This document shows, piece after piece, positions 11,241 through 22,603 of a stretch of DNA of 64,000 nt (the stretch's first letter is position 1; each line of letters begins with the position of its first letter). Below the pieces are notes generated by a model. That model was not told where the DNA came from. It did no database searches and saw only the letters and a list, made by a program, of their open reading frames with translations. The DNA is from Fragilariopsis cylindrus CCMP1102 (taxonomy: Eukaryota > Bacillariophyta > Bacillariophyceae > Bacillariales > Bacillariaceae). A program made the translations under genes and the position numbers. The stretch spans positions 62,001 through 126,000 of the forward strand of contig FMBT01000338.1 of assembly GCA_900095095.1 (NCBI GenBank), in the 5' to 3' direction.

Positions 11241-12236
11241 GGCGTGTTCCGGCTCAACGCTGCGCGAATATGGTGAATAAAGGACAATCTGCGGACAGAC
11301 GCCTGCCACACGGGATTGGTTAACACGCGCTATGCAGTGAAAGTACTAACAATCGGGCGGATTTTTAACTCTATGGATACTCTTCAAACCTTCTCTAGTA
11401 CCAATTCTTTTTGATTCTACACATTCCAAATTTTGGATAGGTCTAGGTAGTGTTGGGAAAGCCCTGGTACTTATTTAAGGAGAATTCCGCCCATATTGCG
11501 TACGTCATCAAAGTTGAAAAAGTATTATTTATCGCGCACCAATGCAGTAATAAGCGGAAAATTCCTTTCTATTAACATGAAAATGGGAATGTACTCAATC
11601 GAACCTCCATGGATATTGGTTTGTTCAATACAAACTTTATAGACGAAATACAGATATTGGTACTGTTTATAGAGACAAAAAGTTTCGGTTGAATTTGGTC
11701 ATGTGGAAAAAATTCTATGAGGTCTCTTAGTAAAAGACGAATTATTTATATATATATTTTAAACACGTCCAACATACTTGTTGACAATGGGTCCACTCTT
11801 AATATTACAATAAGAATAAAAATTATCGCATTAGCTAATATAACAGTAATAGAGACATGTGTACTAGCACTTTATCTATCAGTCCATTATTTGATTTTTA
11901 ATCTTCCTCTCTTATGCACCTCTTCCTGGCGATTCGAAATTCGCCTTCCACCCATGTAAATCCTCAAAGAATTTTCTCCAGATGACCAAATTCAACCGTA
12001 ATTTTTTCCCCTTATTAAGCGTATAGATATCTTTATTTCGTCTCATAAGCGTATGTTATATAGAGCAATATCCATGGAGGTTCGATTCAATACATTCCCA
12101 TTTTCATGTTGATGTGATATAATTTTCCATTTCAATACTTAATAATTTAAAGAATTTTCCTGTCGCGAGGTATCGCGCATTAAATTTTTTTAGTCCCGAG
12201 TGTCCCTCAAAAGGCCACGTTGAGCTGGAACGCGCC
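11241..12236 (+). mobile_element. non-autonomous TIR DNA transposon, copy A (996 bp), 4-bp TSD GCTA
   Basis: The left terminus GGCGTGTTCCGGCTCAACG is matched by an inverted right terminus (12215-12236), reading GGCGCGTTCCAGCTCAACG on the other strand. The element is flanked on both sides by GCTA (11237-11240 and 12237-12240). Inside are longer sub-terminal inverted arms: about 11572-11675 pairs with about 12009-12117, sharing a core around CCATGGATATTG. No transposase is encoded, so it must be mobilised in trans. A 4-bp duplication fits superfamilies such as Sola, Chapaev or Academ, but the termini alone do not assign it. Copy B is the same element in the opposite orientation. Confidence 0.88.
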
Positions 12237-12240
12237 GCTA

Positions 12241-13262
12241 CTCTTCACAATGTCTGTATCACCAAATGTCCTTTATGTACATACAAGTTATTTGCTAGAA
12301 ATCTGATGAAGAAATCAATTGTAATTTATGTTCCTTCTGTCACTTATTAAACCACCAATAACTAGAAGTAATGCACAAGCACTCAATATTTATAATGTTG
12401 ATGCACACGCAATACACCACAATAAACAATAAACATCTGTAGAAAATATTTCTGTCAATTGAGGTGCTGATATTACATAGCAACACACCACTATAAACTA
12501 GGTGCTGCTTCTTGATGTTGTTGTTGTTGTTTCATGTTAATATAGGCTTACCTTCCAGACCTAACATGATGTCACACTCAATAGTAATGCATAATTTACC
12601 TACCTCATGCATAATCAACAACTAGCTGCTGTTCATTTCTCTGTTGATTACCTTCCAGAGACTCTGTTATTACTACATGCTTGTAGTTGTTTCAAGATGT
12701 GTGCATTCCGTGTACTCTTAGGCTTACTCTCTGTTGATACCATCATTTCTATATTGCTTACTACCTTCCACACCTTCCATTCTCTCTGTGCACATGTCGT
12801 TCATGATATGTACATTCTATCTGCTCTGGAAGTAGCTTGATGGATTCCAAATGGTTCTGATGGTTGTTGAATTTTACAAAAGTTACTGCTTCTCCAATCG
12901 TGTACCTCCTTTTTGTACCTACAACATGAGAAAGCACGTACAGTAACCAATTTTTGCTGCTGAGGTTTATCTCAATGGAGACCTCCCAAGTCTACTACAC
13001 CAACTATACAACTTAATTCCTTGTATCATTCTGCATCAAGGGATATGGTTAGTGTAATAGACTTGCGAGCTCTCCATGGCATTCCCATTGTAATGATGAA
13101 CAATTTTTAAGCACATTCTCATTGTCATGATGATGGGATAATTTCCCCATTTCAACTCTTGATAATCTTCCTTCTTCGAGGTATGGTGTGCAGTAAATAT
13201 TTCCCCTTATTGTGGGAGGGAACACACCACCTACAACAATTAGCTGCTGTGTGCCAACTTGC
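12241..13262. other. spacer between the two transposon copies, with a degenerate third fragment
   Basis: No gene is supported. Sequence around 13060-13200 (CATTCCCAT, TGATGGGATAATTT, CGAGGTATGGTG) is a diverged version of the right arm of copy A (about 12095-12190). It looks like an older fragment of the same family lying next to copy B. An AGCTGCTGT-containing motif recurs near 12622 and 13242. Confidence 0.5.
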
Positions 13263-13266
13263 TGAT

Positions 13267-14231
13267 GGCGTGTTCCGGCTCAAGGCTGCTTTTAATGTGC
13301 TTACGGGACTCAATGCGCGATACCTCGCGACAAGGAAGATTCGAATGGAAAATTATCACATCAACATGAAAATGGGAATGTATTGAATCGAACCTCCATG
13401 GGTATCAGTCTATTTAACATAAGCTTATAAGAAGAAATATAGATATCTGTACTGTTAAGAGAGGAAAAAAGTTTGGGTGTGATTTGATCATCTGGGGAAA
13501 ATTCTATGGGGAAGTATATGACTGGAAGGCAAATTTCGAATCGCCAGGAAGAGGTGCATAAGAGAGGAAAATCAAAAATCGAATAATAGACTAATAGATA
13601 AAGTGCTAGTACAGATATCTCTATTACTGTTACATTAGCTACTACTATTATTTTTATTGGTATTGGTATATTAAGAGAGGACCCATTATCAATGGGTATG
13701 TAGAACGTATTTTTTCGGAAAATCCGACCATGTGTGTCTTAAACTAAGAGGGAGTTTAAGTAGTTAAAATTCAACTAAATTAAACCGATTTTTTTTGACC
13801 TTGTTAAGAGTACAGCCATCTATATTTCGTCTATAAAGTTTGTATTCAACAAACCAATATCCATGGAGGTTTGATTCAGTACATTCCCATTGTCATGTGT
13901 TAATAATGAATTTTCGCCCTATTAACTGCATAGGTGCGCGATAAACAATAATTTTTAACCTTGACGTTGTACGAAATCTTTTAAGAATTGTTTATGTATG
14001 GTGGTACATAAACTACACAATACTACCTAGACCACACATCAAGTTGGAATACGTAGATTTGTGTGGGATAGGTGGTGTAGAAGGTCGGAGGAGCCACCAT
14101 ACTGAAACAATTCCTAGAAAAAAATGGTACTTCACTGGATAGCGCGTGTTGTAGGAATAAAAAGGTCTGTGCGCGGACAGGATTTTGTAACACAGTGGGC
14201 AAAACCGAGCAGCGTTGAGCCGGAACGCGCC
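13267..14231 (-). mobile_element. non-autonomous TIR DNA transposon, copy B (965 bp), 4-bp TSD TGAT
   Basis: Left terminus GGCGTGTTCCGGCTCAAGG and the inverted right terminus (14210-14231) match those of copy A. The flanks are TGAT on both sides (13263-13266 and 14232-14235). Its interior aligns with the reverse complement of copy A throughout: the bacterial-looking CGCGATACCTCGCG motif, the CCTCCATGG arms, and the central part around 13535-13700 against about 11790-11960. Internal foldback arms are at about 13345-13450 and 13800-13905. No ORF resembles a transposase. Confidence 0.88.
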
Positions 14232-14235
14232 TGAT

Positions 14236-15507
14236 GCTGTTTCATGTTGTATTAATTCTTTCATGCTCTGTTGCTTATCACACTATGATGCTACCTACCT
14301 TCTTGTTCTTATTCTCTGTTGCTGTTGCTTTGTGAAGTACCTAAAGCATTATTGTATCCTACAGGTCCCTACTTTGTTGTTCTACCTTTGTACAGTGATA
14401 TCAAGCCAGATATTAGGAGGAAATCCCAGAATACCTTAATAGTAGAGGATATATTTCATAAAGTAAATTTGTGTGGACCTTCCTCACATCTATATGGACC
14501 ATCCCTGATGGTTGATCATCACTTGACCATAGTTATTCTGGTTGGTGTGGTTTTATTCACACCAAACATTTTCTTTTCTTTTTACTGCAGGATACAATGG
14601 TGTTTGGTGTGTGTGGCATGTAACCCATCGCTTTATTCACCACCAGTACCCACTTAGTACCCCTAAAAAGTATATGGTGCTCACCCTAACCTTATACTCC
14701 ATATGTACAAGATCTAAGTAATTCTTAAACCTGTAAGGGGGTTGGGAAGGTGTAGGGATGAATGTTACTACAAAAATGGTATTTTGGGCCTCAAAACGGG
14801 TTTTCCCACTTTAGCAAACGCATTAGAAGGGACTACCAACATGAAGCACCAGGACTAAGTTGTCTTTAGTGCATACATTGAGGCCCATTCCCTTATTCTG
14901 TGATAATTCATCTTTCTGAGTGAGTAGTAGTTTTGGGGATTCAAATTATATTGGGTGACGTGTGCGAGGTTTTTGTGGTAGGCATCTTGCCACAAACAGA
15001 ATGGCATGCTGTCGTACGTTGCTTCCTCATATCAATAAAAGAATTGTACAATGTTGACATGTGATCAGAATGAGAGATGCATGATTATAGCATACCTCTT
15101 GTCGTATCAAACAATTTTTACGAGTTCACCCCCCCCCCCCCCCCCTCTTTTCTTCGACAATAAAAAAAGCACCGTTCTGCCTGCATACTGCTGATTTCTT
15201 TTGCAACTTTCTGTTTGCGAATGCATGAATTGCATTCTAATCTGTGCACGTACCTACCAAAAAACATTGTAAATGATCTACAGTACTGTATTGTACCCCA
15301 AACAATCAAGCAGTATAACAATTTTCCGTGTACCCACGATAATAACCAACCAACCCAAACAAGAAATACAGCATATGATTTGAGAACGACGTTTTTTTTA
15401 TTTTTTAATTTTTTATTTCCTTCGAAAACGAAAACGAAACGAAGCAGAAACAACAGTAGACGGGTACAAACTTGGTGCCGAAAACTGGTGATGAGCTTGG
15501 AGAATCA
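14236..15507. other. intergenic; 17-bp C homopolymer at 15129-15145
   Basis: No gene is supported. TTGGTGTG/CACACCAA segments near 14540-14565 form a small inverted repeat. The C17 run is notable in such AT-rich DNA and is a likely place for sequencing error. Confidence 0.45.
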
Positions 15508-15921
15508 CTAGGTTGGTGCACTTGGCGTACCAGTTGGATTTTCGGAAGGTGAAGCGGATAGACTAGCACTTGGCGTAGCAGATGGACTAGCACTTGGTGA
15601 AGCGGACGGACTAGCACTTAGAGAAGGACTTGGTGAAGCGGACGGACTAGCACTTGGAGAAGCACTTGGTGAAGTGGACGGACTAGCACTTGGAGAAGCA
15701 CTTCGTGAAGCATTTCGTGAAGCGGAAAGACTAGCACTTGGTGAAGCAATTGGAGAAGTAATTGGTGGTGGTGGGAAGGTTGGTGAGGAGATTGGTGTCA
15801 ACGACATGGACATAATCAAAAAGTTGCTCAAAACAACACTATCTTCGAGTTTCACTGTATCAGCAAGGATTACACTCGTATATGGTCCTATTGAATCCAT
15901 TGGCCTCGCGTTGCCTACCAT
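15508..15921 (-). CDS. PSAS-repeat protein, probable fragment or terminal exon
   Basis: A 137-aa ORF whose second half is Ser/Pro/Ala repeats (S-P-S-A units), ending T-G-T-P-S-A-P-T. Such Pro-Ser tracts are usual linkers or stalks in diatom secreted proteins. The first 45 residues (M-V-G-N-A-R-P...) have no signal peptide. The reading frame stays open about 19 codons further upstream and an AG acceptor is possible near 15946, so this may be the last exon of a gene whose start I cannot find. It could also be a fragment left by decay. Repeat-driven ORFs can be spurious, although this one is punctuated by irregular residues. Confidence 0.4.
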   Translation of the reverse strand: MVGNARPMDSIGPYTSVILADTVKLEDSVVLSNFLIMSMSLTPISSPTFPPPPITSPIASPSASLSASRNASRSASPSASPSTSPSASPSASPSASPSPSLSASPSASPSASPSATPSASLSASPSENPTGTPSAPT

Positions 15922-16690
15922 CGAGTAGATGTGATTGCTAGAATGGCATAGTAATAAAACTTCATTGTGATATTTGTTTTATTGAGAATTATAAATAAAG
16001 TCTCACTGTGCTGAAGTTGTGAACGTGAAAGTAGAAACTTGGTAGGGCCTCGGTGGGAAGACTAAGCAACTCGATTTTACATAGGTCGAGTGAAAACTTT
16101 GAGACCGCTGCACACGTACCTCTTATTGAATTATACGCGCAAAACTATCATTTTTTGTCGAAAAAGGTGGAAATGGATAAAAGAGGTTTCAGTTGCGGGG
16201 TGCGTATGTAATATGGAATCTAATCTAACGGGATACTAGAAACATATGAGGCAGTTTTGGCGACATGATTTAAATCTTTAGTAACTTAGTTTAGATATAA
16301 CTTTAACAAAAGAAGACCTGGACAAGAAATGTTCAAAGGCTGACTTTTCATTACATCATGCGCACGTAGCTGTCCGTTTCGCAGAGAGCATTTTCTGTTT
16401 TAGCGTTGACTGAATGAAGTCGCGCACGTATGAAAGATATATATTTATATATACACGTAAGAACCTTTCCTCCACCCATACCATTACAATACTGCTAATT
16501 TTCAGCTAGACACTTCGAGTATCTTTAAAAAATTATCCAACACGCTACATACATGCTGTAGGTCTGTCTTGTGTTCATTGATATCTAAAAGAATTAGCTT
16601 TTGAGTGTCCTAGTATCTTATAGGTCGATATATATGTTAATGTGGAGTGTACTGCAGTCGTTGTCGTCATTGCACTACTGTACCTATCCT
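15922..16690. other. intergenic, no supported gene
   Basis: AT-rich spacer between the PSAS ORF and the 3' end of the metalloprotease. I see no RNA gene, repeat array or TIR pair in it. Confidence 0.45.
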
Positions 16691-19580
16691 TTATAAATCA
16701 TCACATCGATTACACGATTTCGGACAAAGTTTCCACACTGGTTTCTTTCTGTTCCTCCTGTTACATTTATCTTTTTTGGCAATCCACACGCACTTCCGTT
16801 TCTTTTTGTTCTTCTTCCAACGGAATCTACCGACTTTTTTATCTTTGCAATTGGCTTGCTTTTCAACAACTGACGACGATACTATCTCGATTGAAGCATC
16901 CCGACCATTCACCGATAATGAAATGAATTTAATCTGGACGTCAATGATAGGAATAATTAGAGTTGGATTTGACTGCTCTTCATCTTGCTTCCTTCCAAAT
17001 ATATCTTGGATTGTATACAATTTGCCTACACTCAATGAAGCAACTTTCGTTGATTTACCATAGTCAAATGGTAAACTACCATAATTCTTACGAATAATCG
17101 TGATCTTATTCTGATCTTCTAATGTACCAGCATTGATTCCATCCGCACGATTATATCCTAAGTAATAATCTGCAAGTCCTTGTCCCTGTGGTATTTGTAC
17201 ATCCGAATCACCATCATAATCATCTAATAATACGGCCAATCGAATAACAATAAGAGGGTTGCTGTCGCCGCCGTCATCGTTCCCATTATTCTTATCATCT
17301 TTGTAATCGGAAACACCATTCATAGTAAATTCACGTCGACGGACGTCGTCGATAGAATTGATCGTCGACCCGACTACAACGGCGGTACCATCGATGGTGA
17401 TGGTGGTGTTGTTGCTATCTTCATCACTTGACGATAACAATGTTATAGGATCGATACTCATAACTTTGTTGTCGTACCAACCCCTTAAAAAGAAAAGGAA
17501 CATGCGAAAACAATTTGGTAGTAAAGTATGAGTGATATATATTAATAAGTCTTGTCACTTCCTGATGCCGAGCGCATGGTATCGTATAATTCCCTAACGA
17601 TAGCAGTAACATTACTGCACTCGATCTTCATCATATTGTTATTGATTGGAAGGCTGACTTACAATTGATAACTTTTCGACGGATTAAAGCATTGTTTAGC
17701 ACCCTGTTGTTCCAAAAACGAAAGTCCCATAAATCCTGTTAAATCTTCATATTCGCCTTCCTTAATTTGATTCGAATGACCTAAATTCAAATTATGACCT
17801 GCACGAAATGATACAATACAGTATAATACGATACAATGCGATGTGAATGTAAGGAAGAAGATTCAACCATCCAGAAGATTCAATACAATGTAGTGATATA
17901 TTTATCATACGCACCAACTTCATGTATTTGTGTTGATATAGAAGAACACCATTTATCATTAAAGAATGAGAATTTATTATTCAAAAATGCATATGCACTC
18001 CAAAATCCTTTTGTTGTCGTTTTTGCGTGAAAGAGAGAAGAGAAAGATTCGGTATGAGAGTTCGTTTGAAAGTTAAATTTATTATTTCACTACGGCAGTC
18101 GTTTCATTACAGTCGTTTCGTTTTGAGTCGAGTCGTTTCGTTTTGAGTCGAGTCGAGTCGAGTCGAGTCGAGTCGTTTCATATCAGATTTATGTTCTCAT
18201 TTCCATTCTATCATTCCTTATACGTTATACAGTACAGAACAGTAGTCACAACACGTACCTGTCCCGGAAGGAAAACTATTTTGGTTGATTTTTTGTTTTG
18301 TTTTTGTGTGAAAAAGAGAAGAGATAGAGAAAGATACAGTATGAGAGTTCATTCATTCGTTTGTAAGTTAGATTTATTTCTTCGTTGTTACGTTTTGAGT
18401 CGAGTCGAGTCTCTAGAGTCGTTTTATATCAAATAAATCTCAATAAGGTACAGTACTAGCACAGTACAGTATATAACCACACAACAACGCAACACGTCAC
18501 GTACCAGAATGAAATTAAAACAAAATCATCATCACTTTTTAAATCACCAATTTCTTCCATGGCAGTATCGATAGCTGCACGTTGAAGTTTATTACGGTTT
18601 CCACCATCAATTGTATCAGCAAATATATTATAATTCACTTGAATATCAATAACACCATCTTTAATTACTTTTCCTGTTGATTTTGTTTTACCAACAAATG
18701 GTTCAATGATTAATTTACCATACGAACATACTTCATATTGTGATTTTAATGATATAGTACCAGTATTATCATTTGAATAAAAATCCTGAATTAATTGTTC
18801 ACGTGATGCTTGTGGGGATATACCTTCTGAATCCGTCACACGAATAACAACAGTACGTAGTATACCTTCCTTGGCAGCTAATCCACGACGATGATTATGA
18901 TCATGATGACGATCACGATGATGACGATCACGAGTAGAAGCAGTAGCCGTAGTACTGTTAGGGTGATAATTTCTTATTTCAATTATTGCATCATGTGGTA
19001 TATACATCTTATCTTCATCGATATCAATAGTAGTACCAGTAGCTTCACTCCCGCCAGAAATTGTCATACAGGAAACACCAGAGATTGCAGAGACGAAACT
19101 TGATGTACTTGATGATGCTGGTAATAATAAACGGTCAGAATCAGCGTCGGTATCAGAATAAGATTCGACAATGATATCGACGTACCGAATCATACTACCA
19201 TAATTACCGTTATCATTACCAATTCTTAAGGTGTCTTCTTGACTAAGTTCACACACCCATTGTTCTTCTGTTGTTGTTGTTTCATATTCAATATCCTTTA
19301 GATATAAATCACATGTTATATTTCCTTCGAACACAAATAAGTGAGGATTACTACTACTACTACTACTACTACTACTTCGTCGTTCATCGTTGATAATGGC
19401 ACCATCATTATTATTGCGCTGTTGACTGAGAATACGGCGATATAATAAAGATGACGACGAACGTTGTGGAATGCTGCCTTTTCTTTCATCAGCTCTTACA
19501 ACCATCACCGTAGCAGTAGATGCTAGTAGTAATAGTACTGGTAACGATTGCTGCATTAGCCTTGACGTAGTAAAGACCAT
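16691..19580 (-). CDS. secreted gametolysin-type metalloprotease (M11), complement(join(16691..17483,17663..17798,17915..18007,18259..18275,18505..19580))
   Basis: Five exons total 2115 nt and encode 704 aa with no frame break. Residues 1-30 are a signal peptide (LPVLLLLAS core). The pro-region holds Ser runs, an R-I-L site and a His/Arg-rich patch, then VVIRVTDSEG and LKSQYEVCSYGKL as in M11 enzymes. The zinc motif HEVGHNLNLGH (residues 393-403) has all three His ligands and the catalytic Glu and is split by an intron after HEV. GFMG and CFNPSKSYQLGWY follow, as expected for gametolysins. The last 50 residues form a Lys-rich Cys domain (C-V-W, C-P-K-S-C-N-R-C) of the ShK-like kind frequent in diatom secreted proteins. 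The enzyme probably cleaves cell-wall or extracellular matrix glycoproteins after secretion. A 17-nt third-from-last piece of the N-terminal half is a micro-exon, described separately. Confidence 0.9.
18259..18275 (-). other. 17-nt micro-exon of the M11 metalloprotease
   Basis: Exon 1 ends TG at 18505 before a GTACGT donor. The micro-exon, bounded by TAG acceptor and GTACGT donor, supplies 17 nt, and exon 3 begins GA at 18007. Joined, they read C-F-P-S-G-T-G-F-W, matching the C-L-P-P-G-T segment that precedes the W-x-A-Y part in M11 proteases. Skipping it changes the frame, so it must be spliced in for an active enzyme. Confidence 0.85.
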
Positions 19581-20150
19581 CTTTATTGTTACTGTTATTG
19601 TTTTTGGTATTGTTTCTCTTATTATGTGAACAAAAATAATAAATTTATAAAACTGAAGCGTCGTTATTATATATGACGATAAATATTTTACTAAAAATTC
19701 GAAGAAATAGGCATAATTGAAAAAAAAGAGTTTCGGCGGCTTCTCAGAGACATGTACCGTGCGTAGTTAGTATTAGTCGTGGAAAAACTGCTGTCTGAGG
19801 AATTATTTGATTTCTTGCTTCTTTGCTCCAGTCACGATGAGACAAGCGTGTGTGACTGACTGACTGACTCAATCAAGTTACTCCTTCTTCACGAGCCACG
19901 TTACTCCTACTAGTGAGAATGAATCTGAATTAGTCGAACCTACCCGGGATCCTACTAATTTCAATGATTTTACTGAGTGAAAACAGATTAGCATGGCCCG
20001 GCCCCCACATGGATTTGAGAATATCTTTGATGTATTCTATGCTAGTTCATATTACATTACTACAGCCAACGAATGTTGAGATGTAAACACTACTAAAATT
20101 GATGGAAAATGGTAAAGAAATTGATAAGCATTCATTCTGCTTTAAAAAAA
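19581..20150. other. intergenic between protease start and transporter end
   Basis: Probable promoter of the minus-strand protease. A GACT tetramer run lies at about 19850-19870. No gene is supported. Confidence 0.45.
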
Positions 20151-22603
20151 TCAGTTCGATTTAGTATAATTTATTTTCCCTGCTTCTACTTCTGTAGTAG
20201 TAGCAGTAGTTGGTCCAATTGTTTGTGCAGCTACCGTTGTTTCTGTTGTTGCTGCTAATAATAATGCTGCAACAAAAATACAACCACCAAATATACCTTT
20301 ATAACCTAAGGTTTCACCTAATGCAAAAAATGATATAATTGCAGCCCCTAACGTAACGTTTACCGTATAGAAACAAACAAACAAACAAACAAAAAAGTTT
20401 GACGTTTTTAGAAGTTGTTTTTTGATCACATATACAAAACAATTTCAGAAAAAAGGAATATGAAACATAGTAAATTCATCGTCAGAAGATAGGAAAGAAA
20501 AAGACTTGAACGACTCGATTCAACTAAAATCGAAGGTCAACTCAACTCAACTCAACTCAACTCAATTCAATTCAATTCAATTGAGTACTACGATTTGTGT
20601 ACTGTACACATGTTAACTAACTTACATAATGGTTGGGATGCGTATATAGTTTGACATTTGGTTGGACCAATAATTTGTTGTCCCTGTACTTGTAAGAATG
20701 GTGCAACAGCATTCACAGCAATACCACTCCATACTATTGCTAGTAAAACAATTGGTGATAAACCGAATGAATTTAAATTTTCTTGTACTGTTGAAAATGA
20801 TGAAAATGATAACGACGATGATGTTATCGACGAAGCCGAAGACGAATCTATATTACCACTTGACGAATCTATATTACCACCAGACGATATTGTTGTTGAA
20901 ATAAATAATATTATACACGATAACATAGCTTGTGTAGCAATTTTAATCGTTATTAATGATTTTGTACTACTGGTACCTGTATTTGTACTTGGACTTGCAC
21001 CATGATGATTTGTTGTTGTTGTTGATAATTTTTTACCATATTCATATAGACGTATATCATATGCAGAATAACATATTGCAGCAATAATACATAGTATATC
21101 ACCTTGTAATATCATAGATGATGAAACTGATGATGCTACTGATGATGATGTTAATGATAATGTTGTATAACCAGTTGCAAAAAATAATATACCAATTACT
21201 GCAAAAAATATTGATAATTTTATTTTGGTAGGTATATGTTCTTTGTAGATAATCCCACGTGTGATTGGTACAATTAATGTTGTTAATTGTATTAATAATG
21301 CACCATGGGATGCTGTAGTATAGGCTAATCCAAATAAATTAGATGTCGTACCTAAAAATTTCCATATCCCTAATTCAATACCACCAATATTACTAATTAT
21401 TATTGAGGAGGTTGTTGTTGCTATTGCTGATACTGATTTTGCTGTTGTTGTACTTGTGCTTGTTAATTGGGATTGTATTGTTGGTGTGTGTACTATCTCT
21501 TTGTTATTGTTGTCTTCGTTGCTTAATATCGTCGTTGACGATGACGATGGCATTGACGATTGTGACGACGACGATGATGATGGTTGTGAGGATGATGATA
21601 ATGATTGTGATAATGGTTGTGATTTTTCTAACGTATTACCACCAATTAATAATCCAATGAATGCAACAACACTTACAGCAGCATTCACAAGTAAAACAGA
21701 TGGTGGATGTGAATTATCATTATTCAAAGTAAATGCACCATGTAAAACAGGTGAGTTGGTTGAAAATAAAAATGTTATAAAACCAATTGTTAATAATCCA
21801 TTCTTTTGCTTTTGCTTATTTTGCTTATTTTGATCATTGTCCTCTATATCCTCGGCAGTGTTGTCGTTGTCGTCGGTCCTGATATTGTTAACAACCGGCG
21901 TATCGTCGTCGTCGTCGTCATCAAAATCTGTAGCAGGAATCGGAGGATGATTATTCATCATTATGAGGACTCCTTCATCATTATGGTTCTTCGATTCTTC
22001 ATTTATTGACACTACTGGTGGAAAAAATAATTTTGATCTCGTCGTCATCATCGTCGTTGAAGTTGAAGAAGAATTTGATGACGAATATTCTTCACCGGTA
22101 ATGATAACGGCAGCAGTATTATTATTATTGTTATTATTGTTCGCAACTAGTAATCGCCTGCTATTAAAGAGTGTTGATGATGATGGCGATGAATGGTAGT
22201 GCTTTGACCTGCTGCTGCTACTAGTAGTAGTCGTAATCAGACAATTATTTCTTATTTTACTTTTACTCCTGCTGCTACCGACACTTCTGGTGTTGAAAAC
22301 AACAAATCCGTTGACAAACAAAAGATCAGCAGTGTTTTTGTTATGATGTTGTGATGATGAGGACAGTTGCAGTAACGTTCCCAATAGTCCTACTATCACC
22401 AGCAACAGAACCATTATGACTAGGATATTTGAATTCGCATCTTGACGTCGTCGTCTTCTTCTTCGTCGTCTTTGCGGTTGTCGTTGTCGCTCTAGATATG
22501 TAATTGCAGGCAGCATCTGTATCGATATTTTTACTGGCATTGGTGGTGGTGCTGCTGCTGCTGTTGGTGCTGTCTGTACTTTACTGCCAGAAAAATGATG
22601 CAT
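20151..22603 (-). CDS. EamA/DMT-superfamily transporter, complement(join(20151..20347,20626..22603))
   Basis: A 724-aa membrane protein. Exon 1 ends in S-Q-P-L plus one base before a GTAAGT donor. Exon 2 begins GG after TTAG and restores L-W-A-A-I-I-S-F-F-A-L-G-E. The membrane part has about ten hydrophobic segments in two EamA halves (from GLLTIGFITFLFSTNSP, and from ILQGDILCIIAAICYSAYD), with the usual L-x-P-L-W/G-E signature near the end. Long Ser/Asn/Asp inserts separate the helices. The N terminus has an Arg cluster, a hydrophobic segment and then V-N-G-F-V-V-F, loosely like a signal plus an ASAFAP-like site, so plastid envelope location is possible but unproven. Relatives export or exchange metabolites, including sugar phosphates, amino acids and nucleotide sugars; the substrate cannot be assigned. 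Confidence 0.82.
20348..20625 (-). other. phase-1 intron of the DMT gene
   Basis: A 278-nt intron with donor GTAAGT and acceptor CGTTAG. It contains pentamer repeats (CTCAA / TTCAA, about 20537-20583) and a run of AAAC tetramers near 20370-20392. Confidence 0.85.
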
